Shown here: positions 45,350-54,426 of the stretch, in pieces | Position numbering within the stretch: position 1 is the stretch's first letter | Layout: every line of letters begins with the position of its first letter | NCBI GenBank assembly: GCA_036702865.1 | Contig: DATNQD010000042.1 | Coordinates: 62,001 to 126,000 of the forward strand | Direction: 5' to 3' | DNA: 64,000 nucleotides | DNA from: Trichocoleus sp. | Lineage (GTDB): Bacteria; Cyanobacteriota; Cyanobacteriia; Elainellales; Elainellaceae | Translations under genes and position numbers: made by a program | The notes under the pieces: model-generated | What the model saw: only the letters and a program-made list of their open reading frames with translations | Database searches by the model: none | Told to the model about the DNA's origin: nothing

Positions 45350-48121
45350 ATGCAAATCCTCTCTGTCACCCTCAAAAACTTTAAAACCCACCGGGATCAG
45401 CACTTCACCTTTCAACCCGGAACAAATGCGATCTGTGGCGAAAATGGAGCCGGAAAGACCAGCATTTTAGAAGCAATTGCCTGGGTGATGTTTAATCATC
45501 GGGGAGCCTATAAAACAGAGGATTTGATTCACAATGGCGCTGGCAGCGCTCAAGTCACAATCGCCTTTGTCTCAAACCGGGACGATCGCACCTATCAAGT
45601 CCAGCGTTGTACTACAAAGGGATATGCCATCTATGACCCTCAGTTGGGTGTCCGGCTGGACTATAAAAACATTGAAGCCGAAGTTTTGCCTTGGCTGAGA
45701 CAGCAGTTTGGGGTTGCCCCAGGAACAGACCTAGCCCGACTTTTTGCCAATACGATCGGCGTACCCCAGGGCACATATACCGTCGATTTTTTACAGCCTG
45801 CCAAAGAGCGCAAAGAAGTCTTTGATAGCGTCCTGAAGGTTGAGGAGTATCAGAAGGTTCAGAAGGATTCACGCCAGCTCGAAAAATATGCTGAACTCCA
45901 AGTAGAGAAAGTTCAGGCAGAGATCGAGCGCTACAGCACTGATCTTCTGGAGTGGGACAGCCTCCAGCAGCGAAGGCAAACCCTCAGTCAGGAAATTTCT
46001 ACTGCTGAAATAACACTGCAAGACCTGGACAAGCAACTGATAGCCCTTCAGTTAGAGAAAAACAGGCTGACCGAACAGGCAGCCCAGGTTCAACAAACCA
46101 CCAGTCAACTTCAGCACCTCACTGCCCAGATAGAAGGCAAACAGCAGGCGATCGTGCTGCTGCAACAGTCCGTCCAGCGGGCAACAGAGGCAGCTCAGGT
46201 TTGTGAGGCGAATCGTTCTGGCTATGTGGCTTACCTTCAGGCAGAAGCAGCATTAAAACAGCTTGACCAACACCTGAAACAGCGGCAAATTCTTCAGAAA
46301 CAAAAAGAGAGTCAGCAGCAGGCACTCAACGCCCAGCAAGCAGAACTGACTCGCCTTCAGCTTCAACTCGAAAATCTGAGTAAGGCAGAGGCAGAAATTG
46401 AGCAGCTACAGCCTTTGCTTGCCCAGCAAGAAGTTTTGGATCAAGAGCAGGGATCGATCGCAGAACAGCTGACTCAGCTTCATGCCTACAAACTGGAACA
46501 GCAAAACCTGTTGCGGCAATATCAAAAGTTTCAGACAGACCTCACCCGGATCACGACCGAGCTCGATCGGGTTCAGGCGCTCGGTGCTGAGGTGAATCAA
46601 ATTGCAGGTCTGGAACAAAAGCGCGATCGGCTGCAGGAACAATTGAGCCGGGTTGAGGCAGCAAAGCAGTTTGAGGCAGAACTCCGGCAACTGGTCAGCG
46701 AAGGAGAATCAAAGCGCGATCGACATCAAGTCGATGTAGAATCAGCCCTTGAGACTTTAAGGACAGTGCAGCAGAGCGTACCCCTATTAGCCACGGGATC
46801 GGTTGAATCAGCATTAACGGCAATTCAAGCAGGGGTTTTGCTCAACACAGAATTACTGCAAGCCCTCTGGCGAATTTTGGCGGATCTATCTGAGCAGGTA
46901 TCGGCTCCAAAGCTTCAACAGCAGCTACAGCAAGCAAAAGCCCAGCTCGATCGGCTCTATCAGCAGCGGGCAGAAGTGACGACGCTCGCGGTAAAACAAG
47001 CGCAGCAGGCGCAGCTACAGCAAGAAGTGACTCACCTGCAAACTCGCTTAAAGCAAATCAAAGAACAGCTTGCGACCGAACCTGCTCACCAACAGCGCCG
47101 CCAGCAGCTACAGCAAGAGGTGAATCAACTGGGCAACCCGAGAGCCCGGATTCAGCTTCTACAGCGAGACATGGAACGGCGATCGGTTCTTAGCAATCAG
47201 TATGCAACGCTCAACAGCCAGCAAGCCCTGATTGGGCAAAAGATTGGAGAGCTAGAAAGCCATTTGGTGCAGTTTGCCGATTTGGAGGATCAGGTCGAGC
47301 AGCAGAAAACCCTGCGGCAGACTCATCAGCAGAGTTATATGACCGTTCTGCAATACCAAAACGCCGCTGAGCAGCTACCCCGTTTCCAGACAGATCTGGA
47401 GCAATCGATCGCCCAAATCCAGCAGCTCAAAATCGATCGTGCCGCCCTGCAAGCAGAATATGACCAGCTTTTACAGAATTACGATCCGCAGCAGTGGCAG
47501 GAAATTGAAGCAACCTACAGCACGACCCGTAGTCGGGCAGACCAAATCACAGGCGGACTGCCCCAACAGCGCAAGCTGCTTGCCGAACTCGACAGCCAGA
47601 TTTCTAGCCTGGCAGCCATTGCCGCAAAGCGCGATCTCGCCCAGCTTGCCCTCAAGCAAAACCAGAAAATCCTCAAGTTCATCACGTTTGCCCGCAAGGT
47701 TTACAAACAAGCTGCCCCTCGCATCACCGAACGCTACGTCCAAACCATTTCTCGCGAAGCCGATCGCCTGTTCCGGGAACTGCTCAATCGTCCAAATGTG
47801 GCGCTGGAATGGACAAACGAATATGAAATTGTGGTGCAGGAAGGAGCGCATTCCCGCCGATTTATCAACTTATCGGGTGGAGAGCAAATGTGTGCTGCCT
47901 TGGCGGTTCGGTTAGCTCTGCTTCGCATTTTGGCAGACATTGACATCGCCTTTTTTGATGAACCCACAACCAATATGGATCGACCCCGGCGCGAGCATTT
48001 GGCAGAGGCAATTGCCAATATCAAATCGTTCCGCCAACTGTTTGTCATCAGCCACGATGACACCTTTGAGAAAGTAACGGAAAACGTTATCTTTGTGGAG
48101 CGCGAAGCCTCAATTACTTGA
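45350..48121 (+). CDS. SbcC/Rad50-like AAA ATPase lacking a zinc hook
   Basis: A 923-residue SMC-like ATPase. Walker A is GENGAGKTS at ~34-42; the C-terminal lobe has LSGGEQMCAALAVRLALLR and Walker B DIAFFDEPTTNMD. The middle is two long coiled-coil arms. In Rad50 and SbcC the arm apex has a CxxC zinc hook; here the arms contain only one Cys and no CxxC. A short non-coil segment (LLATGSVESALTAIQ, ~480-520) replaces it. No SbcD nuclease is adjacent. DNA repair or DNA-end handling is the inferred role. Confidence 0.85.
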   Translation: MQILSVTLKNFKTHRDQHFTFQPGTNAICGENGAGKTSILEAIAWVMFNHRGAYKTEDLIHNGAGSAQVTIAFVSNRDDRTYQVQRCTTKGYAIYDPQLGVRLDYKNIEAEVLPWLRQQFGVAPGTDLARLFANTIGVPQGTYTVDFLQPAKERKEVFDSVLKVEEYQKVQKDSRQLEKYAELQVEKVQAEIERYSTDLLEWDSLQQRRQTLSQEISTAEITLQDLDKQLIALQLEKNRLTEQAAQVQQTTSQLQHLTAQIEGKQQAIVLLQQSVQRATEAAQVCEANRSGYVAYLQAEAALKQLDQHLKQRQILQKQKESQQQALNAQQAELTRLQLQLENLSKAEAEIEQLQPLLAQQEVLDQEQGSIAEQLTQLHAYKLEQQNLLRQYQKFQTDLTRITTELDRVQALGAEVNQIAGLEQKRDRLQEQLSRVEAAKQFEAELRQLVSEGESKRDRHQVDVESALETLRTVQQSVPLLATGSVESALTAIQAGVLLNTELLQALWRILADLSEQVSAPKLQQQLQQAKAQLDRLYQQRAEVTTLAVKQAQQAQLQQEVTHLQTRLKQIKEQLATEPAHQQRRQQLQQEVNQLGNPRARIQLLQRDMERRSVLSNQYATLNSQQALIGQKIGELESHLVQFADLEDQVEQQKTLRQTHQQSYMTVLQYQNAAEQLPRFQTDLEQSIAQIQQLKIDRAALQAEYDQLLQNYDPQQWQEIEATYSTTRSRADQITGGLPQQRKLLAELDSQISSLAAIAAKRDLAQLALKQNQKILKFITFARKVYKQAAPRITERYVQTISREADRLFRELLNRPNVALEWTNEYEIVVQEGAHSRRFINLSGGEQMCAALAVRLALLRILADIDIAFFDEPTTNMDRPRREHLAEAIANIKSFRQLFVISHDDTFEKVTENVIFVEREASIT

Positions 48122-48147
48122 TTGACAAACCTGATTAATAAACTGTT

Positions 48148-49110
48148 GTGAAACCGATCGTCGCTCGGCTCAAGCCTTTTCTCCGCTGGCTCATTCTGGG
48201 CGCAACTCTGTTTTTTCTTGCCAGCGCCCTGCATCGACATTGGGCAGAAATTACTGATATTCGGCTCGATCGCTCTAGTCTGGTGTTGCTGTTCCTGTCG
48301 TTTGGGGTTACCTTACTGGCACATATTTGGACAGGTTGGGTCTGGGGTTTAATTCTTCGATCGCTCGGTCAGCCTGCCATTGGAACATGGGCGATCTCAA
48401 CCTATTTGCAAACCAACATTGCCAAATATTTACCTGGAAATGTCTGGCATCTCTACGGTCGAGTCGTTGCAGCTAAAAATGCCGGATTCCCTGCTGCCAC
48501 CGCGACGCTCAGCGTCTTGCTCGAACCCCTGCTGATGGCAGCCGCCGCATTGCTGATTGCTCTATTGAGCGGCTTACAGACTTACCGCATCTTTCAGACG
48601 ATCGGGCTAGTCTTTGTTTTAGCGATCGTCCATCCCAGGATTCTCAATCCGCTGCTGGCAACTGTGAGTCGTCTGAAGAACAAGGAACGATCGGCAGAGG
48701 TGGGCGGAGCGGGAGAACGCAGGGATGCACAGATGAGTACTCAAATTTCTCACTATCCGCTCATTCCTTTACTGGGTGAATTGGGGTTTGTGTTGTTGCG
48801 GGGGGGAGGCTTTCTGCTGACTTTACGGGCACTCACACCGATCGCCCCAACAGATATTTTGCCTTCCTTGAGTGGGTTCAGCATTGCCTGGCTTTTGGGT
48901 CTGGTTATTCCAGGTGCGCCAGGAGGAATTGGGGTATTCGAGGCAACTACAACGGCACTTCTTTCGTCACAGTTTTCAGCCGCGATTATTTTGGGTAGTG
49001 TGGCGCTCTATCGACTGATCAGCACGCTGGCGGAAGCCGTTGGGGCAGGTCTAGCTTGGTTGGCGCAGCGCTGGCATCAGGGCGATCGACGGGGACAGGG
49101 GAAAAACTGA
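48148..49110 (+). CDS. Lysylphosphatidylglycerol synthase TM-domain / flippase-like membrane protein
   Basis: A 320-residue membrane protein of the UPF0104/LPG-synthase TM family. Signature motifs are NIAKYLPGNVWHLYGRVVAAKNAG and LVIPGAPGGIGVFEATT. Six to eight helices are visible. A variable polar loop (residues ~178-203) splits the two halves. The family includes flippases and transferases with lipid substrates. The start is GTG, 26 bp after the ATPase gene. A terminator-like hairpin follows. Confidence 0.88.
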   Translation: MKPIVARLKPFLRWLILGATLFFLASALHRHWAEITDIRLDRSSLVLLFLSFGVTLLAHIWTGWVWGLILRSLGQPAIGTWAISTYLQTNIAKYLPGNVWHLYGRVVAAKNAGFPAATATLSVLLEPLLMAAAALLIALLSGLQTYRIFQTIGLVFVLAIVHPRILNPLLATVSRLKNKERSAEVGGAGERRDAQMSTQISHYPLIPLLGELGFVLLRGGGFLLTLRALTPIAPTDILPSLSGFSIAWLLGLVIPGAPGGIGVFEATTTALLSSQFSAAIILGSVALYRLISTLAEAVGAGLAWLAQRWHQGDRRGQGKN

Positions 49111-49203
49111 CACAAGTTGAACTGCGCAGAAAGGGCGAAGTCAAGACAATTGTGCCTGTGAACGATATGATCGAACTCAATAAACCTTTAAGATTCTTTA
49201 TAC

Positions 49204-49227
49204 CTCGCTTTCCTGATAGCGAGTTTT
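49204..49227 (+). terminator. Probable terminator after the flippase-like gene
   Basis: A 6-bp stem (ctcgct / agcgag) with an 8-base loop is followed by TTTT, about 95 bp after the stop codon. Confidence 0.45.
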
Positions 49228-49280
49228 AGATTAACGATCGTCCTTTTAGTCAGTTTTCTGTGGTGTAGGAGACGGCAGGC

Positions 49281-50357
49281 GTGCAGGAAAATATAGCAAC
49301 TGGGCAGGCGAATGGGCCGGGACATCGCCAATTTGAGCCAATCCGGGTTGGTGTCATTGGTGTTGGGAATATGGGGCAGCACCATACTCGCGTCTTGAGC
49401 TTGCTCAAAGATGTTGAATTGGTTGGTGTTTCAGACCTCAACGTAGAGCGGGGGCTGGATACTGCCAGTAAGTACCGGGTTCGCTTCTTTGAGGACTATC
49501 ACGATCTGCTTCAGCATGTTGATGCAGTTTGTGTCGCAGTTCCTACGAGAGCACACTATGCAGTTGGGACGACTTGCCTTCAGGCAGGGGTGCATGTCTT
49601 GATCGAAAAACCGATCGCTGCAAGCATCGCGGAAGCCGAAGCGCTTGTTAATGCGGCTGCGGAGTCTCGCTGTATTTTACAAGTCGGGCATATTGAACGG
49701 TTTAATCCAGCATTTCAGGAGTTGCACAAAGTCCTTAAAACTGAAGATTTGCTGGCACTGGAAGCCCATCGCATGAGTCCCTACTCCGATCGCGCTAATG
49801 ATGTATCGGTGGTGCTGGACTTGATGATCCATGATATTGACCTGCTTCTGGAATTAGTGGGTGCGCCAGTTGTTAAACTGACCGCCAGCGGCAGCCGAGC
49901 TGAGGATTCTGGCTATCTGGACTATGTCACGGCAATTTTAGGGTTTGCCAATGGCATCGTGGCAACGCTAACTGCCAGCAAGGTCACCCATCGAAAAATT
50001 CGTCGGATCGCGGCTCACTGCCGGAATTCACTCACTGAAGCTGATTTTCTTAACAACGAAATTCTAATCCACCGCAAAACAACCGCAAACTGCCTGACTG
50101 ACTACGGTCAGGTGCTTTATCGCCAGGATGGCTTGATTGAGAAGGTTTACACCAGCAATATTGAACCCCTCCATGCTGAATTAGAGCATTTTGTAACTTG
50201 TGTGCGGGGCGGAAATCAGCCTTCTGTTGGGGGCGAACAAGCGCTTAAAGCCCTTCGCTTGGCAAGCCAGATCGAGCAAATGGCGCTAGATGGACAGGTT
50301 TGGCATGAACCCGAACTGAACTCCATCTATGTCAATCCCTCCAAGGCGATCGTCTAG
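49281..50357 (+). CDS. Gfo/Idh/MocA family oxidoreductase
   Basis: A 358-residue NAD(P)-dependent oxidoreductase. The Rossmann loop is GVIGVGNMGQHHTR, the conserved active-site segment is LIEKPIAAS, and the C-terminal domain has GHIERFNPAF and DIDLLLELVG. Related enzymes oxidise or reduce sugars and nucleotide sugars such as UDP-GlcNAc 3-dehydrogenase. The substrate is unknown. The start is GTG with a weak GGAG (GTAGGAGACGG) upstream. Confidence 0.9.
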   Translation: MQENIATGQANGPGHRQFEPIRVGVIGVGNMGQHHTRVLSLLKDVELVGVSDLNVERGLDTASKYRVRFFEDYHDLLQHVDAVCVAVPTRAHYAVGTTCLQAGVHVLIEKPIAASIAEAEALVNAAAESRCILQVGHIERFNPAFQELHKVLKTEDLLALEAHRMSPYSDRANDVSVVLDLMIHDIDLLLELVGAPVVKLTASGSRAEDSGYLDYVTAILGFANGIVATLTASKVTHRKIRRIAAHCRNSLTEADFLNNEILIHRKTTANCLTDYGQVLYRQDGLIEKVYTSNIEPLHAELEHFVTCVRGGNQPSVGGEQALKALRLASQIEQMALDGQVWHEPELNSIYVNPSKAIV

Positions 50358-50375
50358 CATTCTTTGGGTTGCTGC

Positions 50376-51680
50376 TCAGTAAGACTGGCTCAAGGCAATT
50401 TCTGCCTGCAAAAAGTCCACAAATTGACGAGCCGTTCTGCCCGATCGCCCATTATGCCGGGTTGCCCATTGCAGTGCCCGAAATTCCAGATCTTGTGGCT
50501 CAATTTGGATGCCCGCCTGCTGTGCCAGATGACGCACAATCTCCAGGTAGGTTGACTGGTCAGCAGGGTTAAAGGTCAGGGTTAAGCCAAACCGATCGCT
50601 GAACGATAGTTTTTCCTGGAGCGTATCCCAGGTGTGAATTTCGTCCGCATCACTAGGACGAGGACGATCGCCAAAGAACTCTCGAATTAAATGGCGTCGA
50701 TTTGAGGTTGCATAAACGACTACATTTTGAGGTCGTGCCGTTAAATTTCCCTCTAAAACAACCTTCAGAGCTTTGTAAGCATCATCATCTTCCTCAAAAG
50801 ACAGGTCATCAACAAAAACAATGAATTTTTGAGGGACATCGCGCAGCCGATCGATAATTTCGGGGAGTGCTTGCAGGTCTGCCTTAGCGACTTCAACCAC
50901 CCGTAGGCCTTGATGCCGATAGGCTTGCAAAAGTGCCTTAACAAGCGAGGATTTGCCAGAGCCACGGCTACCATAAAGCAAAACATGCAGTGCCGGGTAG
51001 CCCGCGAGCAATGCATCCGTATTTTTGATCAGTGTCTCTTTTTGTGTCTCATATCCCACCAGCGTTTCCAGTTGAATCTGGTCAGGGCAGGCAATCCCCA
51101 CTAGTTGCCCAGTTTGCCAGCGGCAGGCGTGATAAATAGCAAACAGCCCAGAACCCGCAACTCGATAGTGAGCCGCCATCAGGTCTAGCGCATCTGCCCA
51201 GTCAGGCATTGCCTCTAGCTTCGACTGAATGGTGGAAAGGTGATCGTTTTTTATTTTATTTAAAGGAGCGTCCCAAGCGATCGGCGCGACGGGCAGTCCG
51301 GCGGCCGCCTGTACCCATTTACTCAATTGAGTGCTAGGGCAAGTATATAGATGTTGAAGTGTTCGTAAATCTTGCTTTGCAGCACTTAGAAGGGCAGGAG
51401 GTAGCCCGGAGAGATCTACTTGCTCCACCTGACGAGTAAAGGCATTATCCGCTTGCAAAACCTGGGTCAGGAGAGAGGTTTGCCAGCTTTGACCTGTTGC
51501 TGCCAGCGCATTGAACCAGCGACCATATGCTTGTAAACAATTTAGACCATCATTAGGCTGCTGAAAGCTTTGCAGCAAATCGAGAAAAGCCCTGCCAACT
51601 TCAGTTTGCAGCACAGACTGGTACAGGAGCAGGGAGGCAATCTGCTGTCTTAACGTGAATGAGGGATGCTGGGCTGTCAT
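50376..51680 (-). CDS. DUF815 family AAA ATPase
   Basis: A 434-residue protein. The C-terminal ~230 residues form an AAA ATPase domain with Walker A LLYGSRGSGKSSL, Walker B FIVFVDDLSFEEDD, and a conserved RRHLIREFFGDRP segment that identifies DUF815. The N-terminal ~200 residues are helical and variable. The function is unknown. It converges with the Gfo/Idh/MocA gene. Confidence 0.9.
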   Translation of the reverse strand: MTAQHPSFTLRQQIASLLLYQSVLQTEVGRAFLDLLQSFQQPNDGLNCLQAYGRWFNALAATGQSWQTSLLTQVLQADNAFTRQVEQVDLSGLPPALLSAAKQDLRTLQHLYTCPSTQLSKWVQAAAGLPVAPIAWDAPLNKIKNDHLSTIQSKLEAMPDWADALDLMAAHYRVAGSGLFAIYHACRWQTGQLVGIACPDQIQLETLVGYETQKETLIKNTDALLAGYPALHVLLYGSRGSGKSSLVKALLQAYRHQGLRVVEVAKADLQALPEIIDRLRDVPQKFIVFVDDLSFEEDDDAYKALKVVLEGNLTARPQNVVVYATSNRRHLIREFFGDRPRPSDADEIHTWDTLQEKLSFSDRFGLTLTFNPADQSTYLEIVRHLAQQAGIQIEPQDLEFRALQWATRHNGRSGRTARQFVDFLQAEIALSQSY

Positions 51681-51799
51681 TTCGGTACTTTATCAAGAAT
51701 TCTGAGGGCTTCAGTAAAGAAACGTTCCAATCAACTGAGTCGATCGCAAAAACGAATCATTCCCTGCCATAATAAATCGCCTAAGTAATTTGGCTTGAA

Positions 51800-52132
51800 A
51801 TGATGAATTTAGCAATTCTTGCAACAGTTATCTACGGCATTCTATCGATCGGCGGCGGCATTTTAGGCTACACAAAAGTAAAAAGTACAGTCTCTCTCGC
51901 TTCTGGAATTGTCAGTGGTGTACTTTTACTGCTGGGAGGCATTCTTCAACAGCAGGGCAATCCGTTTGGGCTAATTTTCTCAGTCATTGTAACTGGTATT
52001 CTCATTGCTGTCTTTATTGTTCGACTGGTTAAAACGCGTAAATTTATGCCTGCCGGGGTAATGGTCATTGCAGGAGCGATCGTTCTAATTACCATACTGC
52101 TTCAGAACCAAGGCTTGTCTTTTAGCTCCTAA
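51800..52132 (+). CDS. TMEM14 family membrane protein
   Basis: A 110-residue protein with four membrane helices and the TMEM14 pattern (AILATVIYGILSIGGGILGYTKVKS; GNPFGLIFSVIVTGILIAVF). Eukaryotic TMEM14 proteins take part in fatty acid or porphyrin transport; bacterial roles are unknown. It starts ATG-ATG, and the second ATG gives one residue fewer. Confidence 0.85.
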   Translation: MMNLAILATVIYGILSIGGGILGYTKVKSTVSLASGIVSGVLLLLGGILQQQGNPFGLIFSVIVTGILIAVFIVRLVKTRKFMPAGVMVIAGAIVLITILLQNQGLSFSS

Positions 52133-52334
52133 TCACGTCACAGGTTTTGCTATGGTTTGTTCACAAATAGTTGTGCTCAGGCGTTTTACTTTCAATAAAT
52201 TGGATTCAATAGACGTTGTGCATAGATCAACACCTTTGGTGGATACTGCGGCTTTCAAGTTTTTCAAAAACTTTTAACAATCTACCTTCAAACCTCATCA
52301 TTTAATTGTCTCTAGGTTAATATCGAGAGCAATT

Positions 52335-52820
52335 ATGCAGTCACCTGAAAAGATGGCGGCTATCAAGTTCAAAAAAGGGATTCGGCTGAGGTTAAAACGA
52401 AAGAATGTTCTTCCCCTCTTGTCAATTTTGAGTCTATTTGTCTTCCTGTTTTTAGCCATTACGCTGCTGCTTTCTTATCTAACTGCTGCCCGATTTCCAA
52501 TTCTAGGATTTCAATTCTAGAATTTCATGGCATCAGCGATCGGGATCATCCAACCTTGGAGATGATCAATTCAACTGCACAGCGCATGGATTATCCTAAA
52601 CAGGAGATGGATCAGTTGCTAAAGTATTTGGTGCGCGATAATTACTGGTTTCTGACCACCCAAGAACTCTACGATTTTTTATTGCTCGATCGCCGCCAAT
52701 TCCGAGAGAACACCTGGGACAAAAACCAGTTATGCTCACTTTTGATGATGGTTATAAAACCGCCTACAGCCATCTCCTGCCAACTCTGCAAAGGCTAGAA
52801 GCGCAATATGGCTTTGGAGT
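52335..52820 (+). pseudogene. Polysaccharide deacetylase remnant (frameshifted and truncated)
   Basis: The N-terminal membrane segment, the mid-part (STAQRMDYPKQEMDQLLKYL; WFLTTQELYDF) and the catalytic NodB motif (PVMLTFDDGYKTAYSH) of a polysaccharide deacetylase are all present in three different frames. Lesions: a 14-bp tandem duplication (52500-52527) that creates an early stop, and a one-base loss in a T-run near 52675-52680. After LQRLEAQYG at ~52815 the similarity stops and a different gene begins. The original enzyme would have deacetylated a cell-wall or capsule polysaccharide. Confidence 0.85.
52500..52527 (+). repeat. 14-bp tandem duplication inactivating the deacetylase
   Basis: attctaggatttca (52500-52513) and attctagaatttca (52514-52527) are adjacent copies differing at one base. 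Removing one restores an open frame PIL(E/G)FHGISDRDHPT. The second copy supplies an in-frame TAG. Confidence 0.9.
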
Positions 52821-53528
52821 GCATCCCCGATTCCCTGGCTGTTTCAGTTCTACTATCTGAAATATCTGTTTACTGTGCTTCCCGGTACGATCGCGGGTGA
52901 TCAATTGCTTCATTGGCTGCAAAATAGTTGCGAGTTTGATCGTCCTGCCTTGACTGCTGGCACTCAACGATTCTGGCTCATTTCAGTTTGGATGCTGCTC
53001 ATTCCTGCCGTTCTATTAGTTGGCTTACAGGCAAGATGGCTCTGGCAAACTACAATTCTTAGCTTTGTTCCCTGTGGTGTTGGCTAGCGGCTTTTCCGAG
53101 ATGCCAAGACTTCCACTGATGTTCTCATTCAGCAATTCTATCAATGGGCAGTCTATTGGCTGATGCTTGGACTTTGCTTTGAGCCGTTTCAGGCAGGAGT
53201 TCACAAGGATCCCTCCACCTACAGCTACGACTTCATTACCACCGCAATTGCCTTGTTTTTGCTGATTGTCCTGACAGTTTGGAGCGATCGATTTCAGGAC
53301 AGCTCAGTCTTAAAGCTTTTAATTACTAACGGGCAGAACCCGATGATTGCCTATGTTGCGTTTGCAAACCTGCTTTGGCCCCTCTTCATACTCAGCGACT
53401 TAGAAGACTGGATTCTAGCTCATACTGGGACACCAATTTTAGGCGTCATTAAGGGAATTGGCCATACTTTGCCGATCGCCCTGTTAACCAGCTTCTTCAC
53501 CCAAAGAAAGTTTTTCTGGCGTACCTAG
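52821..53528 (+). pseudogene. DUF5009-like membrane protein remnant
   Basis: One reading frame runs from 52821 to 53528, interrupted only by TAG at 53085-53087. Reading through gives PIPWLFQFYYLKYLF, a Trp position at the stop (VG-stop-RLFRDAK) and NGQNPMIAYVAFANLLWPLF, which resemble DUF5009/heparan-alpha-glucosaminide N-acetyltransferase-like membrane proteins. The N-terminus is missing and the frame abuts the deacetylase remnant. A TGG to TAG change would explain the stop. The 13-bp direct repeat at 53514 and 53533 is another scar. Confidence 0.8.
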
Positions 53529-53570
53529 AACCTTCTGGCGTACCTGAAATTGAATGACTGCAACCAAGCT

Positions 53571-53966
53571 CTAGCAGAAGCGCGTCACATCTTCACCACA
53601 AACATCAGCAAGATAGCACAGTGCCCGGAATCGGAGTGCAACGACTTCTTCGTAAAGTGGATTCAGCTTACAGAGTGGTGGGATATGTAGTACCGTCCGT
53701 CCAAATAGTTCGATATCTCGTTCAAAAGGGCACTGCGCCGGAATTAAACGACAGAGTGAGCGAGCCAACTTTGGATTTTGAACTTCGAGCCGATCAAGAC
53801 CGCGACGCAGAGGTGAAAACACATCAAAAGCAGGCTTTCTGTGTGGTTGTAGAGCACTAATCGAATTTGATAGCTCGGTGGTTTCAGATGGTTCCATCCA
53901 AATCCAACTGGCAAGTGTGAGATTTTGGCTGTCGGAGGGAGTAGCTTTGATCTGGGAGGCTTTCAT
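53571..53966 (-). CDS. Mo-dependent nitrogenase C-terminal domain protein
   Basis: A 131-residue protein. Residues ~50-131 (PLRRGLDRLEVQNPKLARSL, then CRLIPAQCPFERDIELFGRT, LCKLNPLYEEVVALRFRAL, ADVCGEDVTRFC) match the cyanobacterial family named after the nitrogenase C-terminal region. The name is historical; no nitrogenase genes are nearby and function is unknown. The ATG at 53966 has AGGAAG six bases upstream; an earlier in-frame ATG would add 11 residues. Confidence 0.85.
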   Translation of the reverse strand: MKASQIKATPSDSQNLTLASWIWMEPSETTELSNSISALQPHRKPAFDVFSPLRRGLDRLEVQNPKLARSLCRLIPAQCPFERDIELFGRTVLHIPPLCKLNPLYEEVVALRFRALCYLADVCGEDVTRFC

Positions 53967-54426
53967 CGTGACTTCCTGGTGACTTACAAGGTTGGGCAAT
54001 GTTCTACAGGAGAGCTACAATCGCAGGGTGGCTAAGACCGGACAAAACCCCGATCGCTTTACACTGACTTCAACTTTAGAAGAGGGATAAAGAACTAGGT
54101 CGTTAATCTGCCACTTTGAGAAAAAACTGGTAAGTCAGGTGCTTTTGCTCAGGGGCAATGGACTGACTTCAACTGATTTCCTTGTCAGGTAGAAAAGGAT
54201 TTCTCTCTTCCTGCCTGACACTGCTATCATGTCCGACTTGCGCTTCATAAATGATAGTGATCCCACTCAATTTTTCGGATCTGAGATTGAACATCTCAGC
54301 AACTTTACGAAGAGTAATCTTTGGGATAGCAGAGGTCAAAAAAAAGACCGTCTCCTACTTAGAAGACGATCGTTGATTAAGTTTGTTAGTGAATGGAAGA
54401 TGCCAGTTACCTGGTAAATGTCAAGG
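53967..54426. other. Intergenic gap with an imperfect palindrome
   Basis: This region holds the upstream region of the nitrogenase-C-terminal-like gene and the rnj terminator. An imperfect inverted repeat at 54183-54220 (tgtcaggtag.../...ctgcctgaca) has no T-run on either side, so it is not a clear terminator. The ORF at 54229-54417 overlaps the rnj terminator and was rejected. Confidence 0.5.
54338..54371 (-). terminator. Rho-independent terminator of rnj
   Basis: On the minus strand a 10-bp stem (gatcgtcttc / ggagacggtc, two G-T pairs) with a TAAGTA loop is followed by eight T residues. It lies ~55 bp after the rnj stop codon. Confidence 0.9.

Noticed and set aside
54229-54417. 62-codon plus-strand ORF
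   Set aside because: It overlaps the rnj terminator stem and T-run and lacks a ribosome binding site.
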